This document shows positions 1 through 9,224 of a DNA stretch of 64,000 nucleotides, in pieces (within the stretch, counting starts at the first letter, position 1; each line of letters starts with the position of its first letter). The notes under the pieces are model-generated. The model searched no databases and was not told where the DNA came from. It saw only the letters and a program-made list of their open reading frames with translations. The DNA lies in assembly GCA_963667375.1 (NCBI GenBank), contig OY763323.1, positions 2,108,001 to 2,172,000 on the forward strand. The letters run 5' to 3'. A program made the position numbers and the translations under genes. Source of the stretch: G963556115 sp963667375. Its GTDB lineage: Bacteria > Planctomycetota > SZUA-567.

Positions 1-1251
1 GTTGATGCATATTTCCTGCAGTTCAGGCAGATCAAAGGCTTCAAGATTCAGCAGGCTGCGTTCGGTTATTGCCTGTTTAAGTGAATTGGTGAAAATATTT
101 ATATAGTGTTTGGCTTTATTGAAAATGAGCAGTGAAACAATGAATTCAATGAAAATTATGAGCAGCAGCATATAACCGGCTTTTTGCAGGTCGTAGTGCA
201 GTGCCGCTTCCAGATCATTCTTACTTTGCTGGAGCATCTCGTCAAAGTCCGCTACAAATACTGAACTTACCAGCAGCCAGTTCAGCTGCGGGATTTTTTT
301 TACAAAAGCAATTTTCGGGGAAGGGGTAGAATTTTCATCCCTCGGGTATACATAGTCAATATAACCTCCTTCAGGGTGCTTTTCTGAAAGGGTAATGCAC
401 TCTTTCGCTAGCTCAATGCCATTGATGTCTTTTGCATTGAGTATGGTTTTATCAATGTATTCAGAGGTTGGATGATAAAGCATTATCCCCTCGGTATTGA
501 AAACGTAAAGGTAACTGTTTTCAGAGGATCCGATTTTAGAAAGAAACGTAAAAATATGATTACGTCCCATGGCTTCCAGGTATTCATCAAAATATGAGCA
601 TCCCAATATGACATTCAGCTGTGGTACATATAATGTGTAGCATTTATCGGTAATAATTCTATCGGGCTTGGCTGGTATCTGAAACAGGGAGTTGGAATAA
701 TAGCCGCGCCGGGTCTGAGTAGTCTGCTTGATTATTTCAGCAGTTCTTTCGGCAATCTTTTTATCAAAGGCGTTTTTGTCAGTGATATTTGTCAGAATAT
801 TATCGTAAAGGATCGCTGGAAAAATTACTTCTTTGGTGTCTATATTAATAATAAAAGGAAAAGGCTCGGAACGTTTGGGATTCATGGTATTGGCAATAAT
901 ATTTAATACTTGCAGCATCTTTTCTCGGCGTATGTCCACGTCTTTACTGTATCTGGTTAATTGCAGGCAGGTATCCTTGAATTTTAAAGTTTCAATTTTC
1001 AATTTTTCTCTGGAGTGTTTGTTTATATCTTCCTGACCGGCGAGGGTTATATCAATTCCGGTATTTACCTGTTCAATTAGTCGGTCCTTGTAATTTGAGA
1101 TTATTTCCTGCTTGCGTTTGGCAAATTCAGTTTCCAGTGTATTCTGTCTGGAGTAATACCAGAGAACTGAAAAAATGGCAACCAGCGATATTGTCATTGT
1201 CGTCAGTATAACGAAGAAGAGGGTTGGGATACGTAAACGAAGTTTGGTCAA
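1..1251 (-). CDS. Membrane sensor protein with periplasmic Cache-like domain (partial, 3' end outside window)
   Basis: This reading frame stays open for 417 codons and runs off the left edge, so the C-terminal output domain is not visible. The N-terminus has a membrane segment at about residues 10-33 (TLFFVILTTMTISLVAIF). A periplasmic region of about 320 residues follows, with Cache-like features such as YVFNTEGIMLYHP. A second membrane segment lies near residues 357-377. The start chosen is TTG at 1249-1251, with AGGA seven bases upstream; no ATG fits better. The opening residues (LRIPTLFF) resemble those of the hybrid kinase that follows (RINIPTLNF), and the domain plan is the same, so the two look like tandem paralogues. 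A histidine kinase or other signalling output is likely but unseen. Confidence 0.75.
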   Translation of the reverse strand, partial: MTKLRLRIPTLFFVILTTMTISLVAIFSVLWYYSRQNTLETEFAKRKQEIISNYKDRLIEQVNTGIDITLAGQEDINKHSREKLKIETLKFKDTCLQLTRYSKDVDIRREKMLQVLNIIANTMNPKRSEPFPFIINIDTKEVIFPAILYDNILTNITDKNAFDKKIAERTAEIIKQTTQTRRGYYSNSLFQIPAKPDRIITDKCYTLYVPQLNVILGCSYFDEYLEAMGRNHIFTFLSKIGSSENSYLYVFNTEGIMLYHPTSEYIDKTILNAKDINGIELAKECITLSEKHPEGGYIDYVYPRDENSTPSPKIAFVKKIPQLNWLLVSSVFVADFDEMLQQSKNDLEAALHYDLQKAGYMLLLIIFIEFIVSLLIFNKAKHYINIFTNSLKQAITERSLLNLEAFDLPELQEICIN

Positions 1252-1484
1252 TATAATGTCCTGAAATTTCCTATATACTACAAGATAACGAGTTATATAC
1301 ATGAAATTATAGGTTATCCAATTTTTTTTGACAACTTCAAAAGCTTCTAAATGCTTGAAAAAAATAATCACTGCCGTGTTTTAAATAAATTGGCGGTGTG
1401 TGTGATGTGTGTTAATTGTATGAAATTGTAAAAGGTGTCGAGATATTATTGTATTTTAGCAATTACGCGGAGTTTGCAGAATAT

Positions 1485-4400
1485 TCAAATATTTTTCAGG
1501 CGGCTTATAAAATTAGTAAATACCGCGGTTAGTTCTGCGTATTCGTCAGTGATCTCGGTGTTTATATCTTTTTTTAGAAGGTTTTCTATTTTTTCCGCTT
1601 TCTTTGACAGGTTGATAGCACCGATAGTCGCTGCTGAACCTTTAATTGTGTGTGCAAGCCGGAGTAGTTCTTCAAGTTGTTTTTCTTTGTAAGTCTGAGC
1701 GAGTTTTTCGAGGGTGTCGGCTCCTACGCGTATATAATCCATATAGATATTATACAGCAGTTCTTTATTGCCGCCGACATTGGATAGAGCTTCCTGCAGG
1801 TTAATATCTGGCAGTTCAATAAGTTTCCGCCACTGCTGGTCTGTATCTACGGTATTGTCGGTTTCAGTGCCTTGTGAAGCATCATTGTTTTTTGTGGTTG
1901 TCATTGCTGAATCTGGCTGCTGCCCCGTATCAGAATTGTAGACCGGTGTCTGGATGATATATTTGGATATTGCCTGAAAGAGTTCGTCAAACTTTACCGG
2001 TTTGGTCAGGTGATCATTCATACCGGCTTCAATACTCTTGGTAAAATCTTCGCTCAACGCATGAGCTGTCATTGCGATGATTGGCGTAGTTTGATCGAAA
2101 CTGCGAATACGTCTTGTCGCTTCCAGTCCGTCAAGCACCGGCATCTGTATATCCATGAGAATAAGATTGAATTTTTCCGCTTTGGCCTTGGTGACAGCGA
2201 TTTCACCATTGACCGCGGAGGTTACCCTGCTGCCGGCATTAATTAGAAGGTTTTCAACGATCTCACGATTGATAGGATTATCTTCAACCAGCAGAATAGA
2301 GGAGTTGTCAAGCCTGTAATCAGTATGGGGCTTCTGCTCCATCCTGGTCGCGGGAAAATAGGTAGTATCATTGGGATTATCCAGAATATGGCGGAGAATA
2401 CTTGGAGTTATCGGTTTGCTGATAACTTTATTGAAGCCGAGTTCTTTGGTGGAGCGAATGAGCTCTATGGTGCTCTGGCAGGTCATATATATGAAATTAG
2501 TATTATCGAGTGAAAAATGTTTTTTCAGATACAGGAAGGTCTCAATACCATGATTTCCTGTGAGTGTTGAGTTAATGAGTATTGTATGATAGCAGGAAAA
2601 AGATTCTTCCTGTCTGGCAACCAGTTCGCAGCTTTCGTGGAGGTTGTTGGCGGTGTCGGCAGTAAAACCGTAATCTTCTGCATATTTCTTCAGGATTTTA
2701 AGTGTTAAGTGGTTTTTATCGAGAATAAGTATTTTTTTCTCCCGGGATTTTATTATTGAGGTATTCACTTGTGCTCTGCCTGCGCGGCTAGTGAATGGTA
2801 GTGTGAAGCTTATTGTCGTACCGATGTGTGGAATGCTGTTGAGGTCAATATGTCCGCCTTGGAGTTCGATAAGCTGCTTACAGATGATCAGTCCCAGTCC
2901 GGTTCCTCCGAATTCCCGGGTTATGGTGCTGTCGGCCTGTTTGAAGGGTTCAAAAATTATACCTTGCTTATCCTTGGATATACCTATGCCGTTATCTCTG
3001 ACTTCGAATTGAATTTCAATGGAGTTACCCGTGGTCTGAATTAATCGGGCTATAACCACAATACAGCCCTCGGTACTGAATTTGATCGCGTTATTACAAA
3101 GATTGGAGAATACCTGCCGGAGGCGTAAAGGATCGCCAATAATGATCTCTGGTATTTTGGTGTCAAAGTCGAGTATTATCTCCAGATTTTTCTGTGCCGC
3201 CTCAAAGGTCAGGAATGAGAGTACGTTACTGATAGTTTCTTCTATATTAAACTCAACACTGTCAATATTCATTTTTCCGGCTTCAATTTTTGAAAAATCC
3301 AGAATATCATTGATGATTCCAAGAAGTGACTGCGCTGCCTGATTTGCTTTTGTAAGGTAGTTTTTTTGTGTCTTATTTACTTTGGAATTCAACAGCAACT
3401 GCTGCATGCCCAGAATTATATTCATCGGTGTACGTATTTCATGCGACATGTTTGCCAGAAATATGCTTTTAGATTCATTGGCGGCATTGGCGAGCTTACT
3501 GGATTTTTCCAGTTGTTTGGTCTTTATTTGCAGCTCATGAGTACGCCTTGCAACCTTATCTTCGAGACTCTGGTTGAAGGAGTTGAGCTCATATTCCTTC
3601 TGAATCAGATCCGCAATTATACTGTTGGTGCTTTTGCTGATTTCATTGAATTCCTGGATAAAATGGGTGTGATCGTCTATTGAGTAATGCTTCTCCAGAG
3701 AATTATGGAGTGAGGCTATAAAGTTGCGGATGTTTTTTTTGACGATAAAGGCAATTAAACTTGAGAAAAGTGTGATGACGGCAATGGCTCCAAGCAGTAA
3801 TAACAGCATTGTTTCCAGTTCCTGGTTGAGGTAGTGCTGCATATTTCGGCGCTGCTCTTCAAGCATAGCATCGAAATTGGCCAGATATAATCCGCTGCCG
3901 ACAATCCACTCCATGCCTTTCAGCCGTCTGGCATAACCAATTTTTCTGGCATTGGCATTGGTGCTCGGCCGACGCCAGGTATACTCGATAAAGCCGCCAA
4001 ACTTATCTCCTGTTGCAATATTGATAAGTTCCTGAATGACCTTTACCCCGTTTGGGTCTGTATAGTCATAGAGGTTCTGGTTAATTCTTTCAGGATTGTA
4101 ATGAGCGATCATTTTACCTTCCTGAGTCATTACAAAGATGTAATCATCCTCGGCCAGACCGACATCACTGACATAATTGAGTATCTTTTCCTGAGCCTGT
4201 TTTTCCGCGGTTTGTGTTCGTAAACAGATACCTAAAAGCATATTTTTCCCAGGAGTCAAGAGTGCATAGCCAAAATTGTTTAGTATTCTATTTCCCGTAT
4301 TTTTCTGGATGGAGTCACTGAAGAATACTCCAGCGGGATTATTGCTCGCTTGTTTTAAAAGCAGGGCCCTTTTCTCTGCTGAACTCAGGTAATCCGGGAG

Positions 4401-4832
4401 TTGAATAGCATGCGGGAGGTCTGAGGGTAATATAAGTTTGTTCTGGTTAACATCGATCAGAAAAGGAAAGCTTTGTTGACCGAATGTATTATAGGTTTTA
4501 ATCGTCTGAGCTGCATCAGCGAGTGATACGTTCTCATTTTTGCCGAAAATAACGGTTCTTAAAAACAACGTTTGAGATTTTAATGTTGTATCATTGGTTG
4601 TGTTTATTTCCTCTTTGCCGGTATTGATCAGTCGCAGTGAGGATTCAACCAGATTTTTTACGGTGTCCTTGGAAATATTAAAGAGCTGATCTTTGTAACT
4701 CAAAAAATCAATTTCCAAATTTGTTATTCGTGATTTATACCAGAGCAAGCTGAGCAGCAACACAAGAATAACCGCGATTATGGTCGAGGTCAGAAAATTA
4801 AGGGTTGGAATGTTTATGCGGAATTTTTTCAA
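1485..4832 (-). CDS. Hybrid sensor histidine kinase (Cache-HisKA-HATPase-REC-REC-HPt)
   Basis: A 1115-residue membrane kinase of BarA-like plan. Membrane segments lie at about 13-32 and 341-366, flanking a double-Cache-like periplasmic region. A coiled coil leads into the HisKA domain with SHEIRTPM (His464). The HATPase domain shows an N box (NLCNNAIKFS), DNGIGI at 613-618 and GGTGLGL at 642-648. The first receiver (about 699-820) is degenerate: the phospho-acceptor position is Asn754 (ILINST). The second (about 843-960) is canonical, with Asp894 in LMDIQMP and a conserved KP. An HPt domain carries His1061 (AHTIKGSA). Phosphate probably flows His464 to Asp894 to His1061 and then to an unlinked regulator. 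Ligand and target genes are unknown. Confidence 0.93.
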   Translation of the reverse strand: MKKFRINIPTLNFLTSTIIAVILVLLLSLLWYKSRITNLEIDFLSYKDQLFNISKDTVKNLVESSLRLINTGKEEINTTNDTTLKSQTLFLRTVIFGKNENVSLADAAQTIKTYNTFGQQSFPFLIDVNQNKLILPSDLPHAIQLPDYLSSAEKRALLLKQASNNPAGVFFSDSIQKNTGNRILNNFGYALLTPGKNMLLGICLRTQTAEKQAQEKILNYVSDVGLAEDDYIFVMTQEGKMIAHYNPERINQNLYDYTDPNGVKVIQELINIATGDKFGGFIEYTWRRPSTNANARKIGYARRLKGMEWIVGSGLYLANFDAMLEEQRRNMQHYLNQELETMLLLLLGAIAVITLFSSLIAFIVKKNIRNFIASLHNSLEKHYSIDDHTHFIQEFNEISKSTNSIIADLIQKEYELNSFNQSLEDKVARRTHELQIKTKQLEKSSKLANAANESKSIFLANMSHEIRTPMNIILGMQQLLLNSKVNKTQKNYLTKANQAAQSLLGIINDILDFSKIEAGKMNIDSVEFNIEETISNVLSFLTFEAAQKNLEIILDFDTKIPEIIIGDPLRLRQVFSNLCNNAIKFSTEGCIVVIARLIQTTGNSIEIQFEVRDNGIGISKDKQGIIFEPFKQADSTITREFGGTGLGLIICKQLIELQGGHIDLNSIPHIGTTISFTLPFTSRAGRAQVNTSIIKSREKKILILDKNHLTLKILKKYAEDYGFTADTANNLHESCELVARQEESFSCYHTILINSTLTGNHGIETFLYLKKHFSLDNTNFIYMTCQSTIELIRSTKELGFNKVISKPITPSILRHILDNPNDTTYFPATRMEQKPHTDYRLDNSSILLVEDNPINREIVENLLINAGSRVTSAVNGEIAVTKAKAEKFNLILMDIQMPVLDGLEATRRIRSFDQTTPIIAMTAHALSEDFTKSIEAGMNDHLTKPVKFDELFQAISKYIIQTPVYNSDTGQQPDSAMTTTKNNDASQGTETDNTVDTDQQWRKLIELPDINLQEALSNVGGNKELLYNIYMDYIRVGADTLEKLAQTYKEKQLEELLRLAHTIKGSAATIGAINLSKKAEKIENLLKKDINTEITDEYAELTAVFTNFISRLKNI

Positions 4833-4925
4833 GAGTTTGCAGCCCTGTCAGTATAATAATTAGTTATTTTTACAAATTATTATAGTATCAGGAACTGATT
4901 TTGACAATGTAAAAAAATAATGACC

Positions 4926-5147
4926 TCAGACTATTTTTTCGCGTTTAATCCGTTTTTGCCGTAATTCTGCATGCCGGGCAAAGGCTCCGGACTGGATTAT
5001 CCTGAGTGTTTCCCGGGCACAACGCGGGCAATACACCTCTCTGATATTGTGACCAAGCTCACCGGGCCAAGGCAGTCTGAATTCTCCGTTATCTTCAATT
5101 CTTTTACAAACTTTACATTGGGATGTCAGCGGCTGTGTGTTCTTCAT
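4926..5147 (-). CDS. Small two-CxxC protein, possible zinc ribbon
   Basis: A 73-residue protein with two Cys pairs, CKVC near residue 11 and CPRC near residue 40, spaced as in a zinc ribbon, and a basic C-terminal tail (RQKRIKREK). The ATG has a good ribosome binding site (AGGAG, eight bases upstream), which supports it as a real gene despite its size. It lies upstream of the hybrid kinase in the same direction, about 90 bases apart. I do not recognise the family. Metal binding and possibly nucleic-acid binding are inferred from the Cys spacing and basic tail only. Confidence 0.6.
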   Translation of the reverse strand: MKNTQPLTSQCKVCKRIEDNGEFRLPWPGELGHNIREVYCPRCARETLRIIQSGAFARHAELRQKRIKREKIV

Positions 5148-5356
5148 TATTTTTGCTCCTGAATAGTATCAAACTACTGTTATTATTTAAATTACAGTAA
5201 AACCGTTATTTCTTTTCGCTAAATAACTATAAATCTGGTTAGAGTTGTAAGGTAAATTTTTTAAATTAGTGTTAAAATCCGGTGGAATGCTTGTAATTAA
5301 CGCTTAAAACAATAAAATACTAAGGTTGTGGTGATTTGATGATAAAAGGAGGATGC

Positions 5357-6745
5357 GTGAGATTATTCGATTCACACTGCCATATTACCGACCAGCGTTT
5401 TGATGAGGACAGGGAGCAGTTGCTCAGGCATGCCGCTGAAAATGGCGTGCAGATGCTTACCTGCGGCACCTGTCTGAAAACTTCCGAGGCATGCCTAAAA
5501 CTGGCTGAAGAGCATGAGAATGTATTTGCAGCTGTTGGTATACATCCGAATAATACTGGTGAAATTACTGATATTGATGATGATTATAAGTCTTTGCGTG
5601 AATTGGCTGCAAAGCGTCATGCCTCGGCTATCGGTGAAACCGGTCTGGACTGGTATTGGGATCAGGTAGCGCCAGCGGTGCAGCGCCAGCATTTTAAAAT
5701 GCACCTTGATCTTGCCCGGGAGCTACAGCTTCCGGTTGTTGTGCATGCACGCGACAGTGCTGATGACTGTCTTGATATGATTGCGCCGTATGTAGGTACT
5801 GGTATTAATTTTGTCTGGCATTGTTTTGTTGCCGGCAAAAAAAAGCTGGAGCGGTTGCTTGAAAGAGCACTTGAACTAGACCTTTATCTGGGAATAACCG
5901 GGAATATCACCTTTATGGAGCAGGTTCCACTCCGAAATATTGTCACTAAAATTCCGGATAAACATCTGCTGCTAGATACCGATTCGCCATATCTTATTCC
6001 CAAGCCTCGAACTGTTGAGCGTAACGACCCGCTTCAGACGCTGCGAATCGCTGAGGAACTGGCTGCGCTCCGCGGTGTCAGCGTCGAGGATATTGCCCGG
6101 ATAACAACCAGAAATGCCTATAATTTTTTGAATCTCACCCTTGAAGATGAACGTGGTGAAATAGCATATCCGATACGTGATTCAATCTATATAAATTTGA
6201 CCAATCAGTGTACAAATGATTGTGCCTTCTGTGCCCGTAATAATGGTTTTGTGGTAAAGGGGCATGATATTTCACTCAAATCAGAGCCTACCGCTGCGGA
6301 GGTGATTGCGGCACTGGGTGATTTTCACCGCTATAAAGAGGTTGTTTTCTGCGGCTATGGCGAGCCGACAATGAAGCTTGATGTGCTGCTGGAGGTGGCA
6401 AAATATGTAAAATCCAAAGGTAAACCGGTTCGGGTAAATACCAATGGGCTGGCTAATCTGTACTTCAAGCGTGATATTGTCCCTGAGCTGGCGGTGTGTG
6501 TGGATGCGGTGAGTATCTCCCTTAATTCCGCTGATCCTGATGAATATCTGCGAATCTGCAGAAGTCGGTTTGGTGCGGCGGCATATCCGGCTCTTCTGGA
6601 GTTTGCTGGATTGTGTAAGCAGGCAGGTATTGCTACTACTCTGAGTGTTGTGGCTATGCCTGGAATTGATGTTGCCGCAGCGCAGAAAATTGCAGACGAT
6701 ATTGGAGTTGAGTTCCGGGCGCGTTCGTTCGTTGATGCCGGGTGA
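5357..6745 (+). CDS. TatD-family metal hydrolase fused to radical SAM domain
   Basis: A 462-residue two-domain protein. Residues 1 to about 260 are a TatD-type TIM-barrel metallohydrolase: DSHCH at the start, GETGLDWYW, VVHARDS, VWHCF and LLDTDSPYL supply the usual His, Glu and Asp metal ligands. Residues from about 275 form a radical SAM domain with CTNDCAFC (Cys285, Cys289, Cys292) and a glycine-rich CGYGEPT motif. It matches the TatD-linked radical SAM family, here joined in one chain. I chose GTG 5357, because AAAGGAGG lies just upstream and TatD proteins normally begin two or three residues before the DxHxH motif. TTG 5336 and ATG 5339 are in frame but have no good ribosome binding site. 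The substrate of the radical SAM half is unknown. Confidence 0.9.
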   Translation: MRLFDSHCHITDQRFDEDREQLLRHAAENGVQMLTCGTCLKTSEACLKLAEEHENVFAAVGIHPNNTGEITDIDDDYKSLRELAAKRHASAIGETGLDWYWDQVAPAVQRQHFKMHLDLARELQLPVVVHARDSADDCLDMIAPYVGTGINFVWHCFVAGKKKLERLLERALELDLYLGITGNITFMEQVPLRNIVTKIPDKHLLLDTDSPYLIPKPRTVERNDPLQTLRIAEELAALRGVSVEDIARITTRNAYNFLNLTLEDERGEIAYPIRDSIYINLTNQCTNDCAFCARNNGFVVKGHDISLKSEPTAAEVIAALGDFHRYKEVVFCGYGEPTMKLDVLLEVAKYVKSKGKPVRVNTNGLANLYFKRDIVPELAVCVDAVSISLNSADPDEYLRICRSRFGAAAYPALLEFAGLCKQAGIATTLSVVAMPGIDVAAAQKIADDIGVEFRARSFVDAG

Positions 6746-6865
6746 GCGGTAATTTACGGTTTACAGGCGGGTATTGCATATTAGCTGAAATATAAATTAT
6801 CAGATATTAAAGTTAAAATTTTTAAGATTAGTTTGGGTTATACCTTTTTAGTTATTGGAGAATTG

Positions 6866-7807
6866 ATGGAGACGGTTGTAATTGCTGGAGGTGCCGGATT
6901 TCTTGGCAGTCATCTTTGTGAACGGTTTTTAAATGAGGGGATGCAGGTTTACTGTCTGGATAATCTCTGCACCGGCAGAGTTGAGAATATTGAACATTTG
7001 TCAGAGAATGACCGCTTTCATTTCTTCAAGAAGAATATTTATGAAACCATCATCGTCCCGGGTAAAGTTGATTATGTGCTTAATTTCGCCTCTCCTGCCA
7101 GCCCTTTTGATTATCTGGCAATGCCTATTCAGACAATGAAGGTCGGCTCAATCGGAACGATGCATGCTTTAGGACTGGCAAAAGCCAAGAAGGCTAGATT
7201 TCTGTTGGCTTCAACCAGTGAATGTTATGGTGATCCGGCGGTGCATCCACAGACCGAGGATTACTGGGGAAATGTCAATCCTGTCGGTCCGCGCGGGGTG
7301 TATGACGAAGCCAAGCGTTTCGCTGAAGCGCTTACTATGGCCTATAATCGTGAACATGGTGTCGCAACCCGTATTGTCAGAATCTTCAATACGTACGGTC
7401 CGCGCATGCGGCTGAATGATGGTAGAGCGCTCCCTTCATTTATGTGTCAGGCACTTCGTGGTGAAGATGTTACGGTATTTGGTGATGGTTCGCAGACTAG
7501 AAGTTTTCAGTTTGTGGATGATTTGGTTGAGGGTATTTTCCGTCTTTTGATGTCGGATGAGGTTTATCCTACAAACATCGGTAATCCTGAAGAGGTATCG
7601 TTGCTCGAATTTGCAAAAGAGATTATCGAGCTTACCGGTTCCAAGAGTAAAATTGTGTTTCGGGATCTGCCTGAGAATGATCCGAAAGTGCGTCAGCCTG
7701 ATATTACCAAAGCCAGAAAAATACTTGGCTGGGAACCAAAGGTAAAACGCAGCGACGGTCTGAAGATAACTCTTGAATATTTCAAAAAAGAGCTGGAGCA
7801 GATGTAA
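6866..7807 (+). CDS. NAD-dependent epimerase/dehydratase, probable UDP-glucuronate decarboxylase
   Basis: A 313-residue extended short-chain dehydrogenase. The N-terminus shows the Rossmann motif GGAGFLG. STSECYGDP and YDEAK supply the catalytic Ser/Thr and the Tyr-x-x-x-Lys pair, and RIFNTYGPRM is the usual nucleotide-sugar segment. Length and motifs match UDP-xylose synthase, which converts UDP-glucuronate to UDP-xylose for surface polysaccharides. Other nucleotide-sugar epimerases of the family cannot be fully excluded. The start is ATG 6866, preceded by GGAG at five bases. An in-frame upstream start at 6833 would add 11 residues ahead of the Rossmann strand and has no ribosome binding site. 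Confidence 0.87.
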   Translation: METVVIAGGAGFLGSHLCERFLNEGMQVYCLDNLCTGRVENIEHLSENDRFHFFKKNIYETIIVPGKVDYVLNFASPASPFDYLAMPIQTMKVGSIGTMHALGLAKAKKARFLLASTSECYGDPAVHPQTEDYWGNVNPVGPRGVYDEAKRFAEALTMAYNREHGVATRIVRIFNTYGPRMRLNDGRALPSFMCQALRGEDVTVFGDGSQTRSFQFVDDLVEGIFRLLMSDEVYPTNIGNPEEVSLLEFAKEIIELTGSKSKIVFRDLPENDPKVRQPDITKARKILGWEPKVKRSDGLKITLEYFKKELEQM

Positions 7808-7872
7808 TCATAGCCTGCTGCCCGGTTGCGATTAAATTTTTTTTATATAATTTATTAGTTGGAGGAAGATGT

Positions 7873-9072
7873 ATGGGGGTCGACAAGGATCGTTTGTGTA
7901 AAACTTTTCTGGATTTGGTGCAGATACCATCTCCTTCCAGGCGGGAACGCAAGGTGGCGGACTGGATCAAGGGTGAATTTGAAGCTCTGGGAATTCAGGC
8001 TGTAATCACTGAAGATGCGGCTGCGTCTGAGACCGGCGGCGATTGTGGCAATCTTCTGATTAGGCTTCCCCGTAACGGTAGAGGTAAGAATCTTCTCCTG
8101 ACCAGTCATATGGATACGGTTGAGGTGGGGGATAAACCTATCGTTGCAAGTTTTGCAAAGGATACCGGTATTTTTACATCAGACGGTAAGAGTATTCTGG
8201 GAGCAGACGCCAAGAGTGGAGTGGCGTGTCTCATTGAGCTCGCCCGTATTATCAAGGAAGATAAGCTTGAGCATGGTGAGTTGCTCTTTGTTTTCTCGGT
8301 CTGTGAAGAGAAAGAGGCTTTAGGGGCTTCTCTGCTGTCTGAGACTGAGTACCGGGGGCTGGATGCCTGCATTACACTTGATCACTCTTATCCTAATGAA
8401 ATAATTGTTGGTGCGCCCTCCAAGGTCGCTCTGGAAATCACTGTGCATGGTACCGGTGGGCATGCTGCTTTTCCTGAGCAGCGCATAAATGCCGCGTCAG
8501 TATTGGCGAAGACTATTGCCCGTCTTCCAAGTAAGAGGCTGGATGAATTCTCTACCTCCAATATTGGTATTATGTATTCTGGTACCGCGATCAATGTTAT
8601 ACCGGATGTGGCTTATGCCGAGTATGAAATTCGCAGTCACCGTGATGAGCTGCTGGATTTTCATCTTGCACGGACGTTGACCAGTATTGAGGCGTCGGTT
8701 CGTGATGCTCGGGTCTTTGTTGCCGGTGGTGTCGGCGGCAGGGGGATCGGTGATGATGGTGATAGTGTGGAGAATATCAGGAAAGCAACGGTTGATGTTG
8801 AGGTTATAAGCTGCTATTCAGCATTTAGAGTAGCGGAAGATGCGCTTCCGGTTCGTCTGGTGCAGCAGGCTATGCAGGCTTGTAATATGGATATGGAGAT
8901 GGTGATTGCACAGGGTGGTTCCGATGCCAATATCTATAATGCCAGAGGCTTGCCGGCGGTGGTTCTCGGCTGTGGCATGCATGCCGTTCACGGGCATACA
9001 GAGCGGGGTGATCTTGAAGAGATGTGTCAGTGTGTCGATATTATGCAGCATGTACTTGGGTATGAACTCTAG
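7873..9072 (+). CDS. M20-family metallopeptidase, PepT-like
   Basis: A 399-residue cytosolic zinc aminopeptidase-type protein. TSHMDTVEVGD provides the first His ligand and catalytic Asp, GADAKSG the bridging Asp, and CEEKEALGA the catalytic and ligand Glu residues. HAVHGHTE near the C-terminus gives the last His. A dimerisation/lid domain lies in the middle (GTGGHAAFPEQRINA). It fits the peptidase T-like branch of M20, which trims short peptides; exact specificity is not visible. The ATG follows GGAGG by seven bases. It is followed by a strong terminator shared with the converging ilvC gene. Confidence 0.88.
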   Translation: MGVDKDRLCKTFLDLVQIPSPSRRERKVADWIKGEFEALGIQAVITEDAAASETGGDCGNLLIRLPRNGRGKNLLLTSHMDTVEVGDKPIVASFAKDTGIFTSDGKSILGADAKSGVACLIELARIIKEDKLEHGELLFVFSVCEEKEALGASLLSETEYRGLDACITLDHSYPNEIIVGAPSKVALEITVHGTGGHAAFPEQRINAASVLAKTIARLPSKRLDEFSTSNIGIMYSGTAINVIPDVAYAEYEIRSHRDELLDFHLARTLTSIEASVRDARVFVAGGVGGRGIGDDGDSVENIRKATVDVEVISCYSAFRVAEDALPVRLVQQAMQACNMDMEMVIAQGGSDANIYNARGLPAVVLGCGMHAVHGHTERGDLEEMCQCVDIMQHVLGYEL

Positions 9073-9141
9073 TTTTTAAAATGTGAGTTCGGGGGTTGGC
9101 TATTGCGGCGTTACTGATCATTATAGTTGTTATGAAATAAA

Positions 9142-9184
9142 AACCAGAGAAGGCGTTTGATCGCACTTTCTCTGGTTTTTTAAA
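9142..9184. terminator. Bidirectional rho-independent terminator
   Basis: A perfect stem, AACCAGAGAA (9142-9151) pairing with TTCTCTGGTT (9168-9177), with an A-run on the left and a T-run on the right. It can therefore end both the M20 peptidase transcript and the converging ilvC transcript. Confidence 0.88.
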
Positions 9185-9224
9185 TCTTTTTATAACCGTG
9201 CTGTCGGAATTTGGAAAATTCAGA

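Noticed and set aside
3366..3683. 105-codon frame opposite the hybrid kinase
   Set aside because: Shadow of a strongly supported gene on the other strand, with no domain and no ribosome binding site.
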